DNA of 21,069 nucleotides, taken from the NCBI GenBank assembly GCA_012521625.1, contig JAAYLY010000139.1, positions 1 to 21,069 of the forward strand, written 5' to 3'. This stretch comes from Tissierellia bacterium (GTDB lineage: Bacteria; Bacillota; Clostridia; Tissierellales; Tissierellaceae). A program made the translations under genes and the position numbers. Shown here piece by piece: positions 1 to 6,956 of this stretch. Under the pieces are notes generated by a model. That model did not search any database. It was not told the origin of the DNA and saw nothing but the letters and a program-made list of their open reading frames with translations. Numbering within the stretch: the first letter of the stretch is position 1; every line of letters begins with the position of its first letter.

Positions 1-2
1 GG

Positions 3-1247
3 GAGGAGAAGATTAAGGAGGACTGGAGGCAGCTTAATAGGGATAGGGAAAGGATTTTGAACAAGTACTTCCCAAGCCTGGACCAGTCCCAGATTATATA
101 TCTTCTGAATCATCTAATTAAGGATGAAAATATTTGGGTGGAAGACTTAAACTTTAACAGGCCTAGTTCTGAAATCCTAGGTGACTTAGAAGTTCCTATG
201 ATGGAGGTAGACATGCCCTTTGAGGGCCAATATGATCAGGTTTTAAACTTGATTTCCGCCATTAAGGCCAGTCCAAGGAAAATCCTTATAGATAACCTAT
301 CCCTAGATAGGTGGGATGGGGAAAATATTGCAGGTTCCATGTCCCTTCAAATCTACAGCCTGGAGGGGATTGCAGATCTGGATCCTATAGTCATCCCTGT
401 GGAAGGGGTGGAAAACGATGAAGATGTCATTCCCTTTGCTCCCTATGATGACTATGCAGGAGACCCAGCCTATGGAGATGGTTATGATGGGGAATCACCT
501 ATTGGGGATGACTATAGTTATGGGGATGACTATAGTTATGGGGAAGACTTTGAAGAGAGGCCTGACCTAAAGGAGGGGATGAAGAAGGAAGTTTTACACG
601 AATTTGATACTATAAATTATAGCTTTATACCCTCCCACCCCCATATTAAGGGAAGGGTTTATCCCTCCAGCCTTAAGAAGTCCGGCAGTTGCTCATTACG
701 CTTTGAGTATCATATAATTGCCCTGGAGGAGGACAATAGGGCTTATGTGGACCTTTCTAAGGCCAATATTAGCTTAGGCTATCCTCCTGAAACCATAGGT
801 GTCTGGGTCCATTCCTATGGCTACTCGCCGGGAATTTTGGGTATAAGGTTTATGACCCAGAGTAGGGAGTTTATAGATGTAACCTTGTCGGAAGGCATCT
901 CCTGGTTGGGATGGAAGTACCTAGAGCTATCAGCTCCTGAAGACTTAAGCTTGTATCCCCTAAGGGTGGACAAGGTCTACCTCCAGCTGCCCTATGACAG
1001 GGATGATTATGGGGTATTAGTCTTAGATAAGATGGAGGCCTTTTATAGGCAGGATCCTTCCCAAGGCTATGGGGATAGTGATGGTGCTTATATCTTCTAT
1101 CTGGTTAAGGTTGGGGATACCTTAGAGGGGATTGCCAAGGAAATATACGGAAGCAGGGAGTATATAAGGGAGATTATGGAATTAAACGATATAAGAGATG
1201 CTAATAGCTTACCAGTAGGTAAAGTGCTGGTCCTAAGAAGGCCTTAA
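3..1247 (+). CDS. PilO-like pilus assembly protein with acidic linker, jelly-roll-like domain and C-terminal LysM (5' partial)
   Basis: The frame is open from base 3, so the gene starts upstream; the TTG at 57 is only an internal codon. The first part (to about nt 370) reads like the periplasmic end of PilO: a charged helix, then a segment with EGQYDQVLNLISAIK and a following strand-rich stretch ending in SLQIYSL. PilO links the inner-membrane PilM/N platform to the pilus or secretin. After it comes an Asp/Tyr/Gly-rich linker (about nt 414-611), then a beta-rich domain (about 609-1046, with IGVWVHSYG and WLGWKYLEL) resembling the jelly-roll modules found at the end of some phosphodiester glycosidases. 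A LysM module closes the protein (about 1095-1238, VKVGDTLEGIAKEIYG). LysM modules bind peptidoglycan glycans. The combination is inferred from sequence patterns only; the LysM is the surest part and the PilO match is moderate. It is the first of six genes packed in one direction. Confidence 0.7.
   Translation, partial: EEKIKEDWRQLNRDRERILNKYFPSLDQSQIIYLLNHLIKDENIWVEDLNFNRPSSEILGDLEVPMMEVDMPFEGQYDQVLNLISAIKASPRKILIDNLSLDRWDGENIAGSMSLQIYSLEGIADLDPIVIPVEGVENDEDVIPFAPYDDYAGDPAYGDGYDGESPIGDDYSYGDDYSYGEDFEERPDLKEGMKKEVLHEFDTINYSFIPSHPHIKGRVYPSSLKKSGSCSLRFEYHIIALEEDNRAYVDLSKANISLGYPPETIGVWVHSYGYSPGILGIRFMTQSREFIDVTLSEGISWLGWKYLELSAPEDLSLYPLRVDKVYLQLPYDRDDYGVLVLDKMEAFYRQDPSQGYGDSDGAYIFYLVKVGDTLEGIAKEIYGSREYIREIMELNDIRDANSLPVGKVLVLRRP
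504..539 (+). repeat. 18-bp tandem repeat in the acidic linker
   Basis: Two identical 18-bp units (504-521 and 522-539) encode the hexapeptide GDDYSY twice, and a diverged third unit follows from 540. The repeat sits inside the low-complexity linker between the PilO-like and jelly-roll-like parts, so its copy number could vary between strains without breaking the frame. Confidence 0.85.
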
Positions 1248-1258
1248 GGGGTGAGGAG

Positions 1259-3217
1259 ATGTATAGAAGGTTAATAGCCACAGTCTTACTTTTAATTATG
1301 ATATTTAACTTTACTATAGTTTTTGCCGAAGAAATAGACCCAAGGGATGCAGGTTATAACGATGGTTTAATCTATGTATTATCTAAGTATAATTATGGGC
1401 AGGAAATACCAATTAGTCCTCTTTTACCTAAGGATTCTGAAATCTATGAAAAATACCAGGACTACTTGTCCACTAAGACCCAGTCCCAAAGGAGGCAGTT
1501 TTATACCGACTATAGGTCTGCCTATAGGGAGGGCTATAGGGAAGGTCGAGAGCTTTTAAGGTCCACCCAGCCCTCTGGGGATGTGGAGGTAAACTATGCT
1601 CATTCCTTTGGGAGTATACTGGGTGAGATCTATGCCTATAGGGATTATCAGCTGGGGGTAAAATCCAACTGGCTTAAGGCCATTCCAAGCAACAAGGCCA
1701 TAATGGAGATCTTTGACTTAAGTAGGGAAAGCTCTGCCTACAGGGCAGTCTTCCTATCTAGATTTAGGGAAAGCTTCAAGGCTTCCTATGAGGCCTCCTA
1801 TGAATATGCCCACTTTAATATAGAAGAAAGCCTCTTGGCATCTGCAGTAGAGAGTGGTAGGCAGCTAGGTTTTAACATGGGTAGCATCTATGGTGGCAGG
1901 GATTTTGCTAATAATTTGAAGGCTGATTACAAGAGGGATATGCCTAAGGACCTTAGCCTAATTAGTGAATTTAATCTGGATAACTTTTCCAAGGAATATA
2001 GGCTTGGCTTTATAAATGGCTTTAAAGAGGGCTATGAGGAAGGCTATAGGAAGGCCTACTATAATTCCTACCAGGAAATTGTAGACTGGGGTAGGGAGGC
2101 GGGCCGGCAAAGGGGTCAAAGCTTGGCCCAGGAAGACTTCGTTTTGGCAAAGGATATGAACTGGTTAAGGCATAAGGATGATTCGGCCATACAAAGGGAG
2201 TATAGGCTGGCCTATTATTCCACCGCCTATAGGGGAAGCTTTATGATGGGCTTCTGGCTAGGCTTTGCTGAAGGCTATGAGGATAGTTACAAGTCCTTGG
2301 TGGGGGAGGAAGTTAATGGAAAGATAGCCTCTGCCATCATCCATCTAGATGGGGGAGTGGTAGCCAGCAGCAATGGTAATATAAGTATGGAAATTCAGCC
2401 ATCTACCTTTTACAAGCAGGTAGCTTTGAGGATTGAAAGGGTCTTTTATGATGGCTATAGGCTTGATGAGGGACGCTATATAAAGGCTTCGGATATCTAC
2501 AATATTAGGCTATCTAACCCCAGCAAGGATTTGGATAATTCTAAGGAAATAGAACTTAAGTTTAAGTACCATGGGGATTGGTCAGGAGGAATCTACAAGT
2601 GGGTAGGGGATAGTTGGCAGTATATTCCTTCAAGGCTTAAGGAGGGCTACCTGGTGGCTGAAATAAGGCCAGATAGCCTTAAGGCAGGGGATAACTTATA
2701 TAGGATTCTTATGGATAGGGATTACCAGGTCCTCATGGATATTAGAAGCCACTGGGCCAGGGATGAGATTGAAACCCTCTATAGGAGGGATATAGTCCGG
2801 GGCTATGGGGACCAGACCTTTAAACCAGATAACTATATTAGCAGGGGGGAATTCCTAACCCTCTTAAGCCGGGCCTTTAACTGGCAGCTGCCTAAGGATA
2901 GGGATAATATCAAGAATTTCAAGGACTACAAAGACTTTGGCTACCTAGAGGGGGTTATAAGCTATTCAGTAGCCAAGGGCTATATCAGGGGCTATGAGGA
3001 CAATACCTTTAGGCCTAGTAGAAATATAACCTATAGGGAAGTGGAGGCCATCATTACAAGGCTAGTGAAGGATTCTAATTTTAGATGGTCTAATATAGCT
3101 GAAAAGCTCCTTTACCAAAGGCAAGTCAGGTCTAACAGCTACGCTAGTATGAACAATAGAATAACACGGGCTGAAGTTGCATATATGCTCTATCTTTTAA
3201 AGGAATGGGGATATTGA
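1259..3217 (+). CDS. Secreted SLH-domain surface protein with four degenerate Tyr/Gly-rich repeats
   Basis: This 652-residue protein begins with a clear signal peptide (two Arg, hydrophobic run, VFA-EE cleavage near residue 23). Residues 31-347 form four degenerate repeats of about 70-75 residues. Each ends in a helix with aromatic residues every fourth position and Gly or Ala before them, as in GFINGFKEGYEEGY. Residues 348-493 look beta-rich. Residues 494-650 hold three SLH motifs: the first has SRGE, the second TYRE and the third TRAE at the key position. SLH domains bind pyruvylated secondary wall polymers and hold proteins to the cell wall. The gene starts 11 bases after the PilO-like gene and ends one base before the first pseudopilin, so it is probably part of the pilus operon. 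Function beyond surface attachment is unknown; a wall-side collar or scaffold for the pilus is an inference. Confidence 0.8.
   Translation: MYRRLIATVLLLIMIFNFTIVFAEEIDPRDAGYNDGLIYVLSKYNYGQEIPISPLLPKDSEIYEKYQDYLSTKTQSQRRQFYTDYRSAYREGYREGRELLRSTQPSGDVEVNYAHSFGSILGEIYAYRDYQLGVKSNWLKAIPSNKAIMEIFDLSRESSAYRAVFLSRFRESFKASYEASYEYAHFNIEESLLASAVESGRQLGFNMGSIYGGRDFANNLKADYKRDMPKDLSLISEFNLDNFSKEYRLGFINGFKEGYEEGYRKAYYNSYQEIVDWGREAGRQRGQSLAQEDFVLAKDMNWLRHKDDSAIQREYRLAYYSTAYRGSFMMGFWLGFAEGYEDSYKSLVGEEVNGKIASAIIHLDGGVVASSNGNISMEIQPSTFYKQVALRIERVFYDGYRLDEGRYIKASDIYNIRLSNPSKDLDNSKEIELKFKYHGDWSGGIYKWVGDSWQYIPSRLKEGYLVAEIRPDSLKAGDNLYRILMDRDYQVLMDIRSHWARDEIETLYRRDIVRGYGDQTFKPDNYISRGEFLTLLSRAFNWQLPKDRDNIKNFKDYKDFGYLEGVISYSVAKGYIRGYEDNTFRPSRNITYREVEAIITRLVKDSNFRWSNIAEKLLYQRQVRSNSYASMNNRITRAEVAYMLYLLKEWGY
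1349..2299 (+). repeat. Four degenerate ~70-75-residue protein repeats
   Basis: Approximate units are 1349-1558, 1595-1816, 1847-2071 and 2090-2299. The shared order is a Gly-x3-Gly helix, a charged turn with D-Y or D-F, a stretch with W or Y and often a proline, then E/A-YR followed by a helix of F/Y residues spaced by four. Examples of the last part are YREGYREG (unit 1), FRESFKASYEASY (unit 2), FKEGYEEGY (unit 3) and FWLGFAEGY (unit 4). The alignment was made by eye and the boundaries are good to about ten residues. Confidence 0.65.
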
Positions 3218-3218
3218 G

Positions 3219-3656
3219 ATGACAGCTAGGAAGGGTTATACATTAATAGAGATATTAATAGTTATAGCCCTTTTTTCTATCCTCTTGTCCCTAGCCCTAC
3301 CTAACTTGAACTTTTATCTAAACTTCATGGAGAGGCAGGAGATGGAGGAGTTTAGGAATGACCTACTCTATGCCAGGAATATGGCCATACTTGAAAACCG
3401 CTACTATATAGTATATTTCTTCCAGGACCTTAACTCCTATATGATTAAAACTGGTGAGCATAGCCCAGCTATTAAGAACAAGACCTTCAATAATGGCTTA
3501 AGGCTTTCTAAGAATAGTACTACTACCAACTTTACTTTTACCTCAACTGGGGCTCCAGCCAACAGTGGTACAGTTTATATCGTCAACAGGAAGGGAAGAA
3601 GGTATAGGGTTACTCTATCACCGGCTACGGGAAGGATTGAAGTGAAATTAGAATGA
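3219..3656 (+). CDS. Minor pseudopilin, GspH/FimT type
   Basis: The N-terminus MTARKG-YTLIEILIVIA is a textbook class III signal: a six-residue basic leader ending in Gly, an aromatic residue at +1, Glu at +5 and a hydrophobic helix. Prepilin peptidase would cut after Gly6. The C-terminal part has the GspH/FimT pattern FTFTSTGAPANSGTVYIVNRKG and a late TGRIEVKL strand. The 145-residue length suits the family. GspH/FimT subunits join the minor-pilin complex that primes pilus assembly and sits at its tip. The start codon lies one base after the SLH gene stop, so the two are very likely translated together. The processing peptidase, ATPase and major pilin are not in the window and are presumably upstream or elsewhere. 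Confidence 0.85.
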   Translation: MTARKGYTLIEILIVIALFSILLSLALPNLNFYLNFMERQEMEEFRNDLLYARNMAILENRYYIVYFFQDLNSYMIKTGEHSPAIKNKTFNNGLRLSKNSTTTNFTFTSTGAPANSGTVYIVNRKGRRYRVTLSPATGRIEVKLE

Positions 3657-3665
3657 GGATTCTAG

Positions 3666-4103
3666 ATGAAGAAGATGGGAAAGGGTAGAATAAATCTTAG
3701 TCAAGCTTTTATCTTAATGGAAGTGCTGGCAGGCCTCTTCCTATTAGGTTTATTAGGGCTTGTAGGTTTAAGTATATTAACTTCCTCTTATTCCCATTTT
3801 AATAGGATAAGGCTTTTGACGGAGATGAATTACCTAGCTGAAAGCGTTTACGAAAGAATGTCCAGCCAGGATCCCTACTGTAAGGAGTTACTAGATGAGC
3901 TTTCTTATAGGGATGAGCTTATATATTTGGATTTAGATGGGGAAGTCTTAGATAAGTATGAAGTAAGGATCTTAAAGGTAAGGGAAGAGGATAAGTTGAT
4001 GGAGGTTTCCATCATCATTAAATATTTAGATGGTGAGGGTGAAGGTCTAGATGTGGAGTTTAAGGGAAGTATCCTCAAGGAGGAAGGCCTTTACCATTAT
4101 TGA
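3666..4103 (+). CDS. Minor pseudopilin, GspI/PilV-like
   Basis: A 14-residue leader ending SQA is followed by FILMEVLAGLFLLGLLGL, which gives Phe at +1, Glu at +5 (residue 19) and a long hydrophobic helix. This is the class III prepilin signal, with Ala rather than Gly at -1. The rest (145 residues in total) has no recognisable domain beyond a predicted short alpha/beta head, as expected for GspI/PilV-like subunits. Its place between an H-type and a J-type pseudopilin supports the I/PilV assignment. The gene follows the H-type gene by 9 bases and its end overlaps the next gene by 53 bases, so expression is probably coupled. Assignment to the I class rests mainly on gene order. Confidence 0.7.
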   Translation: MKKMGKGRINLSQAFILMEVLAGLFLLGLLGLVGLSILTSSYSHFNRIRLLTEMNYLAESVYERMSSQDPYCKELLDELSYRDELIYLDLDGEVLDKYEVRILKVREEDKLMEVSIIIKYLDGEGEGLDVEFKGSILKEEGLYHY

Positions 4104-4635
4104 GTTCTTACTGGGCATTGCCATAATCTCCATCCTCCTAAGCAGCATCTATAGTTTAATCTTTTTTACTATGAATATTAAGGATAGAACAGATGAAATA
4201 GACCTAAGCCTGTACAAGGGCCGCTATGCCATGGAATATATCAAGAAGGAGATTTTGTCTGCAGATAAGATTGTATCCAGCTCTAAATTTAAGGAATTAG
4301 ATGAAATCTTTCCCTACAACATAGGCTTTGTAACTGTGGCAAAAGAAAGGGACTACGATACAGATGGTAGGATAAGGGCTGTAAATTATAACTACCGGAC
4401 CTACTACCAAAAGGATAATGAATTGATCAGGATAGCCTATAATAGCCCCAAGGACTCCCTCTACGATGGCAGGCTTTTTACAGGCTATAACCAAGTCATA
4501 ACTGGTTTAAAGGCCTTAGATAGGTCTAGCCTAAATGAGGATGGCTATATAAGGATTAGTTTTCAGTTAGATGAGGAAAATAACTTGCTGATTTTTAACA
4601 GCCATATCAGCATAAGATGTCCCGTGGAGTTTTGA
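4051..4635 (+). CDS. Minor pseudopilin, GspJ/PilW-like
   Basis: The N-terminus carries a 13-residue basic leader ending RRKA, then FTIIEFLLGIAIISILLSSI, with Phe at +1 and Glu at +5. Again Ala replaces Gly at -1. The head region has the J/PilW-type pattern of a charged helix (GRYAMEYIKKEILSADKI) followed by beta strands. At 194 residues it fits GspJ/PilW subunits, which are larger than H and I. The ATG at 4051 lies inside the previous gene and is the only in-frame start close to the leader; no strong ribosome site precedes it, so translational coupling is likely. In the tip complex J binds I and K. Confidence 0.75.
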   Translation: MWSLREVSSRRKAFTIIEFLLGIAIISILLSSIYSLIFFTMNIKDRTDEIDLSLYKGRYAMEYIKKEILSADKIVSSSKFKELDEIFPYNIGFVTVAKERDYDTDGRIRAVNYNYRTYYQKDNELIRIAYNSPKDSLYDGRLFTGYNQVITGLKALDRSSLNEDGYIRISFQLDEENNLLIFNSHISIRCPVEF

Positions 4636-4643
4636 GGTGTATT

Positions 4644-5684
4644 ATGGATAAGAAGGGTTTTATCTCATTCTTTTCACTTATCTTACTAACCCTAGTCCTA
4701 CTAACCTCCACCTATATCCTATACCTGGGAAGGCTTCAGACCCATATAGTTATGAATAGCAATAAAAACATCCAGGCCAGGATATTAACTGACCATATGC
4801 TTAACAAGCTTTTATATCAGGAGGATAATTTTGAAAGGATAATTCTGCCAGAAATTATCAGAATAGTCAGACTTAAACTTCCCCCCTATAGCTTTAAGGA
4901 TACAGATGGGGATGGAATACCTGATGGTAACAGCTTAACCATCCCCAGTTATATAGATACTGAGTCTATTATAAAGAAGGCCACCATCAGGCTGGAAGGT
5001 TCTGAAGGGGCCTTTAGATTAGAACCCTTACCAGCCAACTTCCATGAGGAAACTGAAATGGTCCTTCGGCTGGAGACTGAATACCAGGGCATAAGAAATG
5101 AAATAATAGCTAGGGGAGAAATCATCAATAAAATCTTTGAAATTGAGGAAAGCTATATTACAGAAGTTAATCTAAAGGAAGACCTAATAGAGGACTTCTA
5201 CTCCCTTATGGCTTATATGGATGAAAGGATCCTTGACCATGACCCTAAAACATCCATAAACAAGTTTAACCTAAGGGCTCAGGGCCGAATTGGTAAAAAT
5301 AAAATTGAAGAAATTGCAGAGGATGGCACTAAGACCACTTATTCTTACGCAAACCCAGTCCAAATAAATATTAAGGGGGAAGATTCTAGCTGGGAGATAA
5401 ATAGTCAGGACGGTAGCAAGATTAAGTTACTAGGAAATATCTACTGCCAAGGACAACTTATCATCCGCTCTCCCTTGGAGCTGGAGGGTAACCTAATCTT
5501 AGATAATGCAAGACTAGTTGTGGAAGCAGATACTAAGCCTATAATTAGGGGTAAGATCCTAGCCAAGAATAGCCAGCTAGATAGGGAAATGCTAGACTTA
5601 AAGCCTGAAAAGAAGTATATCTACAGGGCTGGTTCTTACCTGCCTGGCTTCATCCGCTTAAAAATTAATGTTATTAAAAAATAA
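4644..5684 (+). CDS. Minor pseudopilin, GspK/PilX-like, with calcium-loop-like motif and beta-rich C-terminus
   Basis: The start at 4644 was chosen over the ATG at 4617 because GAGGTG lies four bases before it and it gives a short leader, MDKKG, ahead of FISFFSLILLTLVLL. The residue at +5 is Phe, not Glu, as in GspK-type subunits, which lack Glu5. Residues 86-94 read DTDGDGIPD, matching the DxDxDGxxD calcium loop of thrombospondin type-3 repeats. From about residue 225 the sequence turns into short alternating beta strands (KLLGNIYCQGQLIIRSPLE and onward), like a small beta-helix. The length, 346 residues, agrees with GspK/PilX, the usual capping subunit of the H-I-J-K complex. Order after H, I and J supports the call. 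It is the last gene of the operon. Confidence 0.7.
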   Translation: MDKKGFISFFSLILLTLVLLTSTYILYLGRLQTHIVMNSNKNIQARILTDHMLNKLLYQEDNFERIILPEIIRIVRLKLPPYSFKDTDGDGIPDGNSLTIPSYIDTESIIKKATIRLEGSEGAFRLEPLPANFHEETEMVLRLETEYQGIRNEIIARGEIINKIFEIEESYITEVNLKEDLIEDFYSLMAYMDERILDHDPKTSINKFNLRAQGRIGKNKIEEIAEDGTKTTYSYANPVQINIKGEDSSWEINSQDGSKIKLLGNIYCQGQLIIRSPLELEGNLILDNARLVVEADTKPIIRGKILAKNSQLDREMLDLKPEKKYIYRAGSYLPGFIRLKINVIKK

Positions 5685-5698
5685 ATTATGGCCATAAT
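5685..5698. promoter_or_regulatory. 14-bp perfect palindrome after the pseudopilin operon
   Basis: ATTATGGCCATAAT reads the same on both strands and begins right after the GspK-like stop codon. No T-run follows, so it is not a standard terminator. It lies 22 bases ahead of the efp -35 box and could be an operator or a weak stop hairpin. Confidence 0.4.
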
Positions 5699-5719
5699 AC
5701 AAAATATATGAATTAACTC

Positions 5720-5748
5720 TTGTGGTAAATATTAGATACTGATATAAT
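5720..5748 (+). promoter_or_regulatory. Sigma-A-type promoter for efp
   Basis: The boxes are TTGTGG (5720-5725) and a perfect TATAAT (5743-5748), 17 bases apart. They sit about 50 bases ahead of the efp start, in a gap with no gene. Confidence 0.75.
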
Positions 5749-5796
5749 AGCAATGATAGTAATGTTTGTTAATGAGAATAGAGTGGAGGTTTAAAG

Positions 5797-6354
5797 ATGA
5801 TTTCAGCAGGAGACATTAGAAAAGGAATTACATTCGTATACGAAGGAGATGTATATCAAGTAATAGATTTTCAACACGTTAAGCCAGGGAAGGGTGCAGC
5901 CTTTGTTAGGACTAAGATCAAGAACGTAATGACTGGTACCATCAAGGACGTTACTCTAAATCCTAGTGAAAAGTTTGAAAGGGCTAACATAGAAACGAAG
6001 GAAATGCAGTACCTATACAACGATGGTGAATTATACTACTTCATGGACAATGAAACCTACGAACAGCTACCATTAGAAAGGGAAGCTGTGGAAGATTCTA
6101 TAAAATTCCTAAAGGAAAATGATACTGCCACAATTCGTTTTTATAAAGGAAAGCCTTTTGAAGTAATGGCACCTAATTTCGTTGAATTGGAAGTAGTTGA
6201 AACAGAACCAGGCGTAAAAGGAGATACAGCTACAGGAGCAACTAAACCGGCAACTGTTGAAACTGGTTATACTTTAAACGTACCCCTATTTGTTAACATA
6301 GGAGACATTATTAGAATCGACACTAGAACTGGGGAATATATGTCTAGAATATAA
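5797..6354 (+). CDS. efp: Translation elongation factor P
   Basis: EF-P binds ribosomes stalled at polyproline stretches, between the P and E sites, and helps form the peptide bond. The 185-residue product has the usual three beta-barrel domains. The N-terminal loop VKPGKGAAFVRTK places Lys32 at the tip, the position that is post-translationally modified in other bacteria (5-aminopentanol on Lys32 in Bacillus). The conserved C-terminus is present (GDTATGATKPATVETG, then PLFVNIGDIIRIDTRTGEYMSR). A GTGGAGG ribosome site precedes the ATG and a good promoter lies upstream. A pilus operon directly before efp has been seen in other Clostridia. The acidic CD1247-like gene follows after 20 bases and shares the terminator. 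Confidence 0.97.
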   Translation: MISAGDIRKGITFVYEGDVYQVIDFQHVKPGKGAAFVRTKIKNVMTGTIKDVTLNPSEKFERANIETKEMQYLYNDGELYYFMDNETYEQLPLEREAVEDSIKFLKENDTATIRFYKGKPFEVMAPNFVELEVVETEPGVKGDTATGATKPATVETGYTLNVPLFVNIGDIIRIDTRTGEYMSRI

Positions 6355-6374
6355 TATAAACGGAGGGATAAAAA

Positions 6375-6728
6375 ATGGATTATCTATTCCAAAGAGTATC
6401 TTACTTACAAGGCTTAGCAGATGGATTAGGTGTAGACGAAAGCACCAAGGAGGGTAAGCTACTTATCCAAATCATAGAAGTATTAGGAGAATTTGCAGAA
6501 GTATTAGAAGAAGTAGTGGAAGAGCAAAGGGACTTAGAAGAGTATGTTAACTATATAGACGAGGACCTATCAGATGTGGAAGACGAAATCTACGATTTAG
6601 ATGAATATGATGACGATGATTTCGACTTCGATGAATTCGATGATTGCTGCCATGATGAGCACTCAGCCTGCTACTATGATGAAGATGAATTCGAAGATTT
6701 TGAAGATGACGAAGAGTACGAAGACTAG
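6375..6728 (+). CDS. CD1247 N-terminal-domain-like small acidic protein
   Basis: This 117-residue protein starts with MDYLFQRVSYLQGLADGLGV, a segment I recognise from the clostridial CD1247 N-terminal family, and continues as a predicted coiled coil (residues 28-60). From residue 62 to the end it is dominated by Asp and Glu. Within that tail lies CCHDEHSAC (residues 91-99), a compact Cys/His cluster that could hold a metal ion. From memory, relatives often carry a two-CxxC zinc ribbon at the C-terminus; here only the Cys/His cluster is visible. Function is unknown. It is co-transcribed with efp (20-base gap, GGAGGG ribosome site) and is followed directly by a terminator. Confidence 0.75.
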   Translation: MDYLFQRVSYLQGLADGLGVDESTKEGKLLIQIIEVLGEFAEVLEEVVEEQRDLEEYVNYIDEDLSDVEDEIYDLDEYDDDDFDFDEFDDCCHDEHSACYYDEDEFEDFEDDEEYED

Positions 6729-6736
6729 TTAGTTTA

Positions 6737-6769
6737 AAATCCTAGAACCAAGGGTTCTAGGATTTTTTT
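6737..6769 (+). terminator. Rho-independent terminator of the efp operon
   Basis: A perfect 11-bp stem (6739-6749 with 6753-6763) and a three-base loop are followed by seven T residues (6763-6769). It begins eight bases after the acidic-protein stop codon. Confidence 0.93.
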
Positions 6770-6956
6770 ATGCCTTTCAATCCTAATACTAATTTAGCAT
6801 TATATGCCTTTTTAAATACTTAAATTTCCTAAGCTTTATATGCCTTTCTTTTACTTAGTTCTTATAAGCATTATAAAGTCATATATGCTTTAATTTTTTT
6901 CTGACCTTTTTAAAAGGCCATTTTTTTATTTTCTAGGAATATTTAATAAAGGCCAT
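6770..6956 (+). repeat. AT-rich spacer with a loosely spaced ATGCCTTT-type motif
   Basis: The 258-base gap before spoIIIAA has no gene. ATGCCTTT occurs at 6770, 6804 and 6840, with a shortened ATGCTTTA at 6885, at steps of 34, 36 and 45 bases. Later AAAGGCCAT occurs at 6913 and 6948, 35 bases apart. A small hairpin (6905-6909 with 6913-6917) is followed by seven T residues and may be a weak terminator. Confidence 0.5.

Noticed and set aside
57..59. TTG as start of the PilO-like gene
   Set aside because: The frame is open to the left edge and the preceding codons read as a charged helix typical of the protein, so the gene begins outside the window.
4617..4643. Upstream ATG for the GspK-like gene
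   Set aside because: It would lengthen the leader to 14 residues and lacks a ribosome site, while GAGGTG sits correctly before the ATG at 4644.
6770..6890. CRISPR array
   Set aside because: The repeated unit is about 8 bases and AT-rich with no conserved longer repeat, and no cas genes are nearby.
6903..6927. Second full terminator before spoIIIAA
   Set aside because: The stem has only five good pairs plus one isolated pair and the efp operon is already closed by a much stronger terminator; left as a weak possibility.
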